Assembly (NCBI GenBank): GCA_963722815.1
Contig: CAVROM010000003.1
Location: 372,001 to 436,000, forward strand
Direction of reading: 5' to 3'
DNA from: DASQFQ01 sp963722815
GTDB taxonomy: Bacteria; Actinomycetota; Thermoleophilia; Solirubrobacterales; Solirubrobacteraceae
Length of the DNA stretch: 64,000 nucleotides
In this document: one piece after another, positions 57,466 to 64,000 of the stretch
Numbering within the stretch: position 1 is the first letter of the stretch
How the letters are laid out: every line of letters starts with the position of its first letter
Notes under the pieces: generated by a model
What the model was told of the DNA's origin: nothing
What the model saw: the letters and a program-made list of their open reading frames with translations, nothing else
The model's database searches: none
Translations under genes and position numbers: made by a program

Positions 57466-58080
57466 ATGATGAGCACCCTCGTGAACTTCCAGGAACTTCC
57501 GGTCATCGGAACCGACCCGCCCGAGCGGGCGGACGCCGCGCGCAACCGCCGGCGCATCCTCGCGGCCGCCGAGAAGCTGTTCGCCGAGAACGGCGTGAGC
57601 TGTACGTCGATGGACGCGATCGCGGCCGAGGCGGGTGTTGGCAAGGGCACGCTGTTCCGCCGCTTCGGTGACCGCGCGTCGCTCGCGCGGGCGCTGCTGT
57701 CCGAGCGCGACAGCGGCTTCCAGGAAGGGTTCATCCGCGGCGAGCCGCCGCTCGGCCCGGGCGCGTCGCCCGCCGAGCGCCTGGTCGCCTTCGGCGAGGG
57801 CATGCTCGACCTGCTCGAGGCGCACGGCGACCTGCTGCTGGTGGCCGAGGGTGGCGACCTGATGGCCCAGCAGCGCTCCGACGCGTGGGCCGCGTACCAC
57901 TGGCACGTGCGCAACCTCGTCGCCGAGGCGGCGCCCGACCTTGATGAGGAGGTGTGCGCCGGGATGCTGCTCGCCGCGCTCTCCGCGCGCACGTTCTTCC
58001 ACCAGCGCCGCGGGCGCGGGATGGCGCTCGAGCGTCTGAAGGCGGGCTGGGGCTCGCTGGTGCGGCGCCTGCTGTTCTAA
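57466..58080 (+). CDS. TetR-family transcriptional repressor
   Basis: The product is 204 residues. The DNA-binding domain reads NRRRILAAAEKLFAENGVSCTSMDAIAAEAGVGKGTLFRRFGDRASL. The ligand domain is helical with GDLLLVAEGGDLMAQQRSD. ATG 57466 follows the second operator by 6 bases. It is predicted to repress itself and yceI (and the FMN reductase after it) through the two CGGAC-GTCCG sites. The inducer is unknown. It is convergent with the Lpd-like gene, overlapping by 4 bases. Confidence 0.92.
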   Translation: MMSTLVNFQELPVIGTDPPERADAARNRRRILAAAEKLFAENGVSCTSMDAIAAEAGVGKGTLFRRFGDRASLARALLSERDSGFQEGFIRGEPPLGPGASPAERLVAFGEGMLDLLEAHGDLLLVAEGGDLMAQQRSDAWAAYHWHVRNLVAEAAPDLDEEVCAGMLLAALSARTFFHQRRGRGMALERLKAGWGSLVRRLLF

Positions 58081-59459
58081 GCCGCGCCCTTCGCCGTCTC
58101 CCACTTCTCCATCAGCTTGAGCCAGATCTCGCTGCGGGTGGGGAACGACGGCGTGGCGTGCCACAGCCGGCCCATCGGGACCTCGCCGACGATCGCGATC
58201 GTGGCGGCGTGGAGGAAGTCGGCGACCTCGGAGCCGGTGATCGTGGCGCCGATGATGAGGTCGGACTCCTTGTCGACGAGCAGCCGGCTGGTGCCGGGCG
58301 CGTTGCGCCCGTAGAACGAGCCGCCGGCGTTGGCGGACGTCCCGGTCTCGAGGATGTGGAAGTCCAGCCCTGCCTCGCGCGCCGTCTTCTCGGTGTGACC
58401 GACGGCGGCGACCTGCGGGTCGGTGAAGACGACCTGCGGCGACCGCTGGCCGTCGGCGCCGTGCGCGGCCGCCGACGGGTTGCCGAGGATGTGCTCGCTC
58501 GCGACCCGCGCCTGGTACTTGCCCATGTGGGTGAGCAGGATGCGGCCGTTGACGTCGCCGATCGCGTACAGCCAGTCGTGGCCGGGGACCTGCATGTTCT
58601 CGTCGACCTCGACGTAGTCGCCGCCCGCCAGCCCGACAATCTCGAGCCCGAGCTCCTCGGTGCGCGGGTGGCGGCCGAGCGCGGCGATGAGCTGCTCGGC
58701 ATCCACGGTCGAGTCGTCGTCCATGTGCACGGTGAGCGTGTCGCCGTCCTGCACGATCCTGGCGGCCTTGCGGCCGGTGCGCACGTCGACGCCGTGCTCG
58801 ACGAGCGAGTCCGTGACCTGCTCGCAGGCGAACTCCTCCACGTTGGGGAGGAGCCGGCGCTCGCCCTCGATCAGCGTCACCTTGGAGCCGAGCGAGGAGT
58901 AGGCCTGCGCCAGCTCGGTGCCGAACACGCCGCCGCCGAGGATCACGACCGCCTCCGGGACGTGCTTGGCGGTGGTGGCCTCGCGGTTGGTCCACGGCTC
59001 GGCCTCGCGCAGGCCCTCGATCGGCGGCAGCAGGGCGCGCGAGCCGCCGGCCAGGATGACGGCGTGGCGCGCCTCGAGCTGGTCGTCGCCGACGTCGACG
59101 CGCTTCTCGCCCGCGAGCACGCCGAAGCCGCGGTAGAGCTTGATGCCCTTGTCCTCGAGCCACGGCAGCTGGCTGCTGTCGTCGAGGTCATGGATGACCT
59201 CGTCGCGGCGGTCGAGCACGGCCTGGACGTCGAGCGTGCCGGTCACCGCCTCGGCGGCGCCGGGGACGCGGTGCACCTCGCGCAGGATCTCCTCGGGACG
59301 CAGCAGCGCCTTCGACGGCATGCAGGCGTAGAACGAGCACTCGCCGCCGACCACGTCGTCCTCCACCAGCGCGACCTCGAGGCCCGCGTCGGCGAGCCGC
59401 CCTGCCGCCACTTCGCCCGCGGGCCCGCCGCCCAGCACCACCACGTCGAAGCTGTCCAT
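58077..59459 (-). CDS. Pyridine nucleotide-disulfide oxidoreductase (dihydrolipoamide dehydrogenase-like)
   Basis: This 460-residue flavoprotein starts at ATG 59459 (MDSFDVVVLGGGPAGEVAAG). The redox pair is Cys-x4-Cys in GGECSFYACMPSKALLRP. The NAD domain is VVILGGGVFGTELAQAYSSLGSKVTLIE and the FAD aspartate is in LYAIGDVNG. The active-site tail has HATPSFPTRSE in place of the HAHPTLSE of true lipoamide dehydrogenases. It may therefore be a quinone, mycothione-type or other disulfide reductase. It starts divergently from the tmRNA gene. Confidence 0.85.
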   Translation of the reverse strand: MDSFDVVVLGGGPAGEVAAGRLADAGLEVALVEDDVVGGECSFYACMPSKALLRPEEILREVHRVPGAAEAVTGTLDVQAVLDRRDEVIHDLDDSSQLPWLEDKGIKLYRGFGVLAGEKRVDVGDDQLEARHAVILAGGSRALLPPIEGLREAEPWTNREATTAKHVPEAVVILGGGVFGTELAQAYSSLGSKVTLIEGERRLLPNVEEFACEQVTDSLVEHGVDVRTGRKAARIVQDGDTLTVHMDDDSTVDAEQLIAALGRHPRTEELGLEIVGLAGGDYVEVDENMQVPGHDWLYAIGDVNGRILLTHMGKYQARVASEHILGNPSAAAHGADGQRSPQVVFTDPQVAAVGHTEKTAREAGLDFHILETGTSANAGGSFYGRNAPGTSRLLVDKESDLIIGATITGSEVADFLHAATIAIVGEVPMGRLWHATPSFPTRSEIWLKLMEKWETAKGAA

Positions 59460-59465
59460 CACGAC

Positions 59466-59471
59466 TACAAT
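59466..59471 (+). promoter_or_regulatory. Candidate -10 box for the tmRNA gene
   Basis: TACAAT lies 18 bases before the mature tmRNA 5' end. The -35 region falls inside the start of the divergent reductase gene (ACGTCG, weak). The precursor would have a short leader removed by RNase P. Confidence 0.35.
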
Positions 59472-59489
59472 ACGGTCGACATAGCCCCT

Positions 59490-59864
59490 GGGGACGACAG
59501 GCTTCGACGCGGTCGGTTCGTGGGGGCGGTTGCGAGCCGAGGTGCTGGAGGCCTCGTAAAACCCCAGCAAAACCATAAGTGCGAACAAGCACACTGAGAA
59601 GGCTCACGCCTTCGCTCTCGCTGCCTAGCTGAAACTAGGTAGCGGCTTGGCCCCCGGAGCCTGCGCCGGGATCAGCGCCGAGTCAGAAGCAGGCTCACCC
59701 CTCGGAGGCCCGCCCGCGCCGAAGAGGGGGACATTTCAAGCGGGCTGGCTGATCACAACCCCGCCGGCGTGGCGAGTGAGAAGCGAGATATAGAGCGCCG
59801 GATACGCTCGTAGACGCCGCCTTTTACGCGACTGCGGACGCGGGTTCAATTCCCGCCGTCTCCA
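59490..59864 (+). ncRNA. ssrA: Transfer-messenger RNA (tmRNA)
   Basis: This is a one-piece tmRNA of 375 nt. The acceptor stem pairs GGGGACG (59490-59496) with CGTCTCC (59857-59863) and contains the G3-U70 wobble that marks alanine charging. The T-arm GGGTTCAATTCCC is at 59842-59854. CCA is not encoded after A59864. The tag frame starts at GCG 59581 and ends TAG 59626-59628, giving ANKHTEKAHAFALAA, a degradation tag with the usual ALAA end. It acts with SmpB (53149-53589) to rescue stalled ribosomes. Its 3' 41 bases overlap the antisense end of the quinone reductase frame. Confidence 0.97.
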
Positions 59865-60807
59865 CTGCCCAAGGGATCAGGGCCAGCTTCCCTCCGGGGT
59901 GCTGGCCCCCGACGCGCTCGAGCGCCTTCGCGGCGTCGCGGAGCGGGTAGGTCCCCGCCATCGGCACGATGAGCGCGCCGCGCGCGGCCATCTCGATGAG
60001 CTGCGGTCGCACCTCGTCGCGGTAGGCGGCGCTCTCCGGGCTCATGCCGCCGAGGGCGGCGAAGCCCTCGTTCTGCGCGCGCCCCTGCGCCGCGATCGTC
60101 ACGAGCCGGTCCTTGCTCACGAGCGCCAGCGACGTGTCGACGGCCTCGTCGGTGCCGACGCAGTCGAACGCGCCGTCGATGCCGTCGGGGGCGAGCTCGC
60201 GCAGCCGCGCCTCGAGGCCGTCGCCGTAGGCCACCGGCTCGCCGCCGAAGCGGCGGACCGAGTCGAAGTTGTGCTCCGACGCGGTGCCGATCGCGCGCAC
60301 GGAATCCGATCCCCGCCCGCCCAGCTGCTGGAGCAGGCTGACGCCGACCGCTCCCGACGCGCCATGGACGACCACGGTCTGGCCCGGCTCGACCGGCACG
60401 ACGCGCAGCATGTCGGCGGCGGTGCACGCGGCGAGGAGTAGGTTCGCGGCCTCGGGGAAGTCGAGCGCCTCGGGCTTGGCGAAGACGTCCTTGGCCGGCA
60501 CGGTGATGGCCGAGGTGTAGCCGCCGCGGACGCGGAACGCGAGCACTTCGTCGCCGGCCGCGAACCCGGTGTCGGGGCCGGCAGCGCTGACGACGCCGGC
60601 GACCTCGAAGCCGATCTCGAGCGGCAGGTTCGCCTCGTCGCGCCCGCGGTTGCCGGCGACGGCCTTGTAGTCCGCCGGGTTGACGCCCGCCGCGCGCACG
60701 TCGATGGTGACCTCGCCCGGACCGGGCTCGGCGACGTCCACGTCGTAGGGCCGCACCTGCTCGGGCGGCCCGTAGCCCGCCGCCATCATCTTCAGAGCCT
60801 TTGGCAT
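59824..60807 (-). CDS. Zinc-independent quinone oxidoreductase/enoyl-reductase-like MDR protein
   Basis: This 327-residue medium-chain dehydrogenase has the N-terminal GroES-like fold (AGVNPADYKAVAGNRGRDEANLPLEIGFEVAGVV) and a Rossmann domain VEPGQTVVVHGASGAVGVSLLQQL that favours NADPH. Zinc-binding residues are lacking, as in QOR-type enzymes. The last 13 or so codons, ending AGIEPASAVA, are read from the complement of the tmRNA 3' end (59824-59864). No earlier stop exists in frame, so the gene either truly overlaps ssrA or an indel hides the real stop. Start ATG 60807 (60816 also possible). Confidence 0.85.
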   Translation of the reverse strand: MPKALKMMAAGYGPPEQVRPYDVDVAEPGPGEVTIDVRAAGVNPADYKAVAGNRGRDEANLPLEIGFEVAGVVSAAGPDTGFAAGDEVLAFRVRGGYTSAITVPAKDVFAKPEALDFPEAANLLLAACTAADMLRVVPVEPGQTVVVHGASGAVGVSLLQQLGGRGSDSVRAIGTASEHNFDSVRRFGGEPVAYGDGLEARLRELAPDGIDGAFDCVGTDEAVDTSLALVSKDRLVTIAAQGRAQNEGFAALGGMSPESAAYRDEVRPQLIEMAARGALIVPMAGTYPLRDAAKALERVGGQHPGGKLALIPWAVETAGIEPASAVA

Positions 60808-60849
60808 GTGCGACATTCTGGCGCGCTCCGTGCTTGGATTTCTGGCGCA

Positions 60850-63201
60850 ATGGCACGGACCGTCCTCATCGCCGCGCTGCTGGCACTCGCGTTCCCGGCC
60901 GCGGCCTCCGCGTTCGACGCGCACGGGAGCGCGCGGCAGGTCTACGTCACGGGCCTCACACCCGGCGCGCCGACCGTCCTTCTCAAGCCCGGCGGCAAGA
61001 CGGTCACGCGCGCCGCCGACCCGCAGGGCGGCCTGCTGTTCCGCAACCTCAAGCCGGGCAGCGGCTACCAGGTGCGCTCCGGCGGTGCCGCGTCGCCGCC
61101 GCTGACGGTGATCTCGGACCAGGCCGCGCCGCCGGACACCGGCGTGTACGGCCAGTCGATCCCCTCGGACGGCTACGGCTACCTGACCACGCGCGACGGC
61201 ACCAAGCTGGCCATCAACGTGCATCCGCCGCAGGACGTTGCGGACGCGCTGCCGGTGAACGTCCCGCTCCCGCCGCTGCCGAAGCTGCCGGACGGCGTGG
61301 GCGCGACCCCGACGCTGATCGAGTACTCGGGCTACGGCTACGCCGATCCCGCCGGGCCGCAGAGCGGGATCGCGGTGATCGCGAACCTCATGGGCTTCAC
61401 GGTCGTCGACGTCAACATGCGCGGGACCGGCTGCTCCGGCGGGGCGTTCGACTTCTTCGAGCCGCTGCAGGGGCTCGACGGCTACGACGTCGTCGAGACG
61501 ATCGCGCGCCAGCCGTGGGTCGCGCACCACAAGGTCGGGATGATGGGCATCTCCTACGGCGGCATCAGTCAGCTGTTCACCGCGCAGCTGCGCCCGCCGA
61601 GCCTCGCCGCGATCTCGCCGCTGTCGGTGATCGACGCGACGCAGACGACGCTCTACCCCGGCGGCATCCTCAACACCGGCTTCGCGGTCAACTGGGCCAA
61701 GGAGCGCGTGCACGACGCCCTGCCAGCGTCGGCGAGCGGCGGGCAGCCGTGGGCGAACAAGCGGATCCAGGAGGGCGACGCGACCTGCAAGACCAACCAG
61801 GCGCTGCACGGACAGGCGGTGGACCTGATGGCGAAGGTCCGCGCCAACAACCACTACGTGCCGAAGGTCGCCGACCCGCTGGCGCCGGTCACCTTCGTGC
61901 ACAAGATCAACGTGCCGACCTACATGGCCTGCCAGTGGACCGACGAGCAGACCGGCGGCCACTGCCCGACGCTGGCCGAGCACTTCGGCGGCACCTCGCG
62001 CAAGTGGTTCACCCTCACCAACGGCACGCACGTCGACTCGCTCGATCCGGAGACGTTCAACCGCTGGTTCGACTTCCTCGAGCTGTACGTCGCGCGGGAG
62101 GCGCCGATCACGAAGGCGGCGACGATCCACGCGGGCGCGCCGGTCATCTACAAGGAGGCGATGGGGATCGACGGCGTGACGCTGCCGCGCGACCCGATCC
62201 AGGAGCAGCCCACCTACGCGGGCGCGCTGGCCGCGTTCGAGCAGCTCCCGCCGATCCGGATCCTGTTCGACAACGGCGCCGGCGGCTCGTCGCCCGGCCA
62301 TCCGCTGCCCGGCTTCGAGCGGTCGTACAGCCGCTTCCCGCTGCCCGGGACGCGCGGGCAGAAGTGGTACCTGCGCAAGCGCGGCGGGCTGGGGAAGAAG
62401 CCGAAGAGCAAGCGCGGCGCCGACGTCTTCCGCTGGAACCCGCACGCGCGGCCGCTGACCGACTTCAGCGGCGACACCGCGGCCGGCGAGAACGGGCTGT
62501 GGACCGCGACGCCGCCCTACCGCTGGGCGCAGCACCCGGCCGGTACCGCGGCGTCCTACGTGACTGCCCCGCTGCGCGCCACGACCACCGTGATCGGCGC
62601 CGGCGCGGTGCACGCGTGGATCCGCTCCTCGACGCGCAACGCCGACCTCCAGGCCACGATCAGCGAGGTCCGCCCCGACGGGAAGGAGACGTTTGTGCAG
62701 GGCGGCTGGCTGCGGGCCAACGAGCGCAAGCTCGACCGCCGCAAGAGCCGCAAGTTCGAGCCGGTCCTGAGCCTGCGCAAGCGCGACGTCAAGCCGCTGC
62801 CGCGCAAGCGCTTCGTGAAGGTCACGATCCCGCTCTACTACCAGGGCCACGCCTACCGTTCGGGCTCCCGGATCCGGGTCACGCTGAGCGCGCCCAACGG
62901 CGATCAGCCGATCTGGGCGTTCGCCGAGACGTCGCCGGCCAAGCGCGCGAGGATCGAGATCGCCCGCTCGAAGAAGAAGGCCTCGAACCTCCTGCTGCCC
63001 GTCGTCGCCGTGCCGGTCTCGACCGGCCTGCCGCCGTGCCCCGGCCTCCGCGGCGAGCCGTGCCGCGAGTACAAGCGCTACAAGAACCGCGCCGCGAAGC
63101 CGCGGCGGCTAGCTAGCTCGCGAAGTCGGGCTGCGCGGCGCGCGCGCCCTCGGCCCGGCCCTTCGGCTCCTCCCAGTCCTCCTGGCGCCCGAGCGCCGTG
63201 A
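60850..63201 (+). CDS. Secreted CocE/NonD-family (X-Pro dipeptidyl-peptidase-like) hydrolase
   Basis: This is a long exported alpha/beta hydrolase. The signal peptide is MARTVLIAALLALAFPAAAS. The catalytic domain has PTLIEYSGYGYADP, VDVNMRGTGCSGGAFDFFEP and the nucleophile elbow MGISYGGISQ (Ser235). The acid and histidine are expected in NVPTYMACQWTDEQ and LTNGTHVDSL. A C-terminal jelly-roll (ITIPLYYQGHAYRSGSRIR-like) completes the CocE architecture. The frame runs to 63201 as a basic Pro-rich tail over the convergent DUF899 gene. TAG codons in other frames at 63110-63112 and 63114-63116 suggest the real end is there, after CREYKRYKNRAAKPRR. Confidence 0.82.
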   Translation: MARTVLIAALLALAFPAAASAFDAHGSARQVYVTGLTPGAPTVLLKPGGKTVTRAADPQGGLLFRNLKPGSGYQVRSGGAASPPLTVISDQAAPPDTGVYGQSIPSDGYGYLTTRDGTKLAINVHPPQDVADALPVNVPLPPLPKLPDGVGATPTLIEYSGYGYADPAGPQSGIAVIANLMGFTVVDVNMRGTGCSGGAFDFFEPLQGLDGYDVVETIARQPWVAHHKVGMMGISYGGISQLFTAQLRPPSLAAISPLSVIDATQTTLYPGGILNTGFAVNWAKERVHDALPASASGGQPWANKRIQEGDATCKTNQALHGQAVDLMAKVRANNHYVPKVADPLAPVTFVHKINVPTYMACQWTDEQTGGHCPTLAEHFGGTSRKWFTLTNGTHVDSLDPETFNRWFDFLELYVAREAPITKAATIHAGAPVIYKEAMGIDGVTLPRDPIQEQPTYAGALAAFEQLPPIRILFDNGAGGSSPGHPLPGFERSYSRFPLPGTRGQKWYLRKRGGLGKKPKSKRGADVFRWNPHARPLTDFSGDTAAGENGLWTATPPYRWAQHPAGTAASYVTAPLRATTTVIGAGAVHAWIRSSTRNADLQATISEVRPDGKETFVQGGWLRANERKLDRRKSRKFEPVLSLRKRDVKPLPRKRFVKVTIPLYYQGHAYRSGSRIRVTLSAPNGDQPIWAFAETSPAKRARIEIARSKKKASNLLLPVVAVPVSTGLPPCPGLRGEPCREYKRYKNRAAKPRRLASSRSRAARRARPRPGPSAPPSPPGARAP

Positions 63202-63841
63202 GGTCGAGGAAGTAGTACGAGCCGCCGGTCGACTCGAGCCCGCGGGCGTACTGCGAGTAGGTGTGGAAGATGCGGTCGTCGAGGCGCAGGAACGTGCTGC
63301 GCCCGGGCATCTCGTACGGCGGATCGGGCCAGTCGGGGTCGTCGCCGACGTCGCGGTAGTTGTAGACGCGCGCCCCCTGCGCGGGCTCGACGGTCACGGC
63401 GAAGTCGTGGTTGAAGCTGCTGTCGCCGGAGGAGTACCAGGGGATGTGGTCCCAGCCCCTCTTCGCCTTCCAGCGCTCGAGCTTCTCCAGCGGCGCGCGC
63501 GACACGAGCGCGTACGTCGTGTCCCGCGTGTGGAGGTGCTCGAGGAACCCGGGCGAGATCTCGTCGGTGCCGGCCGTGCAGCTCGGGCAGCCGTCCTCCC
63601 ACTCCGGATCGAACATGAAGTGGTAGACGATCAGCTGCCGCCGGCCCTCGAACAGGTCGGCCAGGCCGACCTCACCTTGCGGGCCGTTGAAGCGGTAGTC
63701 GTCGGTCACCTCGACCATCGGCAGCCGGCGGCGCTCGGCGCTCAGCGCGTCGCGGCGGCGGGTCAGTTCCTTCTCCTGCTCGAGCAGCGCCGTGCGGGCG
63801 GCGAGCCACTCGTCGCGTGTGACGATCTCTGGAAGGCTCAT
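63113..63841 (-). CDS. DUF899 thioredoxin-like family protein
   Basis: The product is 242 residues. LPMVEVTDDYRFNGPQGEVGLADLFEGRRQL, then YHFMFDPEWEDGCPSCTAGTDEI, is the signature of the DUF899 thioredoxin-like family, with a CPSC pair at the redox position. GDSSFNHDFAVT and IFHTYSQYARGLE are also conserved. The reaction is not known. It starts divergently from the aminotransferase, 17 bases away, and its TAG overlaps the CocE-type gene end. Confidence 0.88.
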   Translation of the reverse strand: MSLPEIVTRDEWLAARTALLEQEKELTRRRDALSAERRRLPMVEVTDDYRFNGPQGEVGLADLFEGRRQLIVYHFMFDPEWEDGCPSCTAGTDEISPGFLEHLHTRDTTYALVSRAPLEKLERWKAKRGWDHIPWYSSGDSSFNHDFAVTVEPAQGARVYNYRDVGDDPDWPDPPYEMPGRSTFLRLDDRIFHTYSQYARGLESTGGSYYFLDLTALGRQEDWEEPKGRAEGARAAQPDFAS

Positions 63842-63858
63842 GGGAATAGGGTGCCCGC

Positions 63859-64000
63859 GTGGTCCTGTCGCAATCGCCGACTCTGGCAGCCAACGAGCGG
63901 GTGCAGGCCAAGCTCGCGGCCGGCGAGGACGTCCTCCATCTCGCGTTCGGGGAGGCCGGGCTGCCGGTGCTGCCCGCGGTCGCCGAGCGACTGGCGGAGG
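63859..64000 (+). CDS. N-terminal fragment of a PLP-dependent class I/II aminotransferase (3' end outside window)
   Basis: From GTG 63859 the frame is open to the window end (47 codons): LSQSPTLAANERVQAKLAAG, then LHLAFGEAGLPVLPAVAERLAE. The L-x-FGEAGLPV segment with spaced helices is the N-terminus of class I/II aminotransferases of the aspartate type. The catalytic lysine lies outside, so substrate and completeness cannot be judged. Confidence 0.65.
   Translation, partial: MVLSQSPTLAANERVQAKLAAGEDVLHLAFGEAGLPVLPAVAERLAE

Noticed and set aside
60817..62850. Long minus-strand extension of the quinone-reductase frame (total 1008 codons)
   Set aside because: The part above 60816 lies opposite the CocE-type hydrolase gene and has shadow-like composition. 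The reductase motifs begin only after the ATG near 60807.

Overview
The window is a high-GC bacterial chromosome segment, densely packed with short gaps and many 1-4 base start/stop overlaps. Gene content suggests a deep-branching actinobacterium, most like Thermoleophilia/Solirubrobacterales. The evidence for this is a WecA-type transferase next to the F-type ATP synthase operon (as in mycobacteria), mycobacterial-like extensions on ATP synthase subunits alpha and gamma, a ComF-HPF-SecA block, an F420-type luciferase-like oxidoreductase, and a secreted PD40 propeller protein. The lineage is inferred from gene content and was not tested by any search.

Layout. 1-1167: the end of a TAXI-type solute-binding protein and a DapA-family aldolase. 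1204-4067: a WecA-like transferase, a small-ORF locus with its own terminator, a cupin, an OsmC peroxidase and an anchored cupredoxin-like protein. 4095-11548: promoter, structured leader and the complete ATP synthase operon (I-like, a, c, b, delta, alpha, gamma, beta, epsilon). 11551-16070: VOC protein, LysR regulator, GGDEF protein, a prepilin-like secreted hydrolase and a lipoprotein. 16097-22401: M20 peptidase, LCP ligase, UDP-glucose dehydrogenase, sugar nucleotidyltransferase and PGI/PMI, a cell-envelope sugar block. 22376-28619: MFS, GNAT, methyltransferase, LLM oxidoreductase, aldehyde dehydrogenase, a 51-residue protein and a propeller protein. 28679-31787: merR, S-adenosylhomocysteinase and a second homologue that has lost catalytic residues. 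31841-37225: MarR, CtaG, ComF, HPF, SecA. 37285-43923: molybdopterin oxidoreductase, prfB (RF2, with a programmed frameshift), Orn/Lys/Arg-type decarboxylase, nadC, nadA. 43998-48354: calcium-binding secreted protein, NTase-like remnant, 5'-nucleotidase, M16 peptidase. 48426-53589: ftsE, ftsX, S41 peptidase, RNase R, smpB. 53576-58080: M50 protease, a structured RNA with terminator, FAD oxidase plus VOC, FMN reductase, YceI and its TetR. 58077-64000: Lpd-like reductase, tmRNA (ssrA), quinone reductase, CocE-type hydrolase, DUF899 protein and the start of an aminotransferase.

Themes. Trans-translation components are both present (smpB and ssrA, about 6 kb apart). A dispersed palindromic element occurs seven times, always just after gene 3' ends and mostly between convergent genes. 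One copy carries a compensatory base-pair change, so the fold appears to be under selection. Two places look like RNA switches: the linker between the two SAH-hydrolase genes, and the region before the FAD oxidase.

Sequence quality. At least a dozen genes, several of them essential (atpD, secA, prfB, nadA), carry apparent single-base frameshifts, almost all insertions of C or G. I read these as sequence errors, not decay. The affected genes are annotated across their full span with the break stated.
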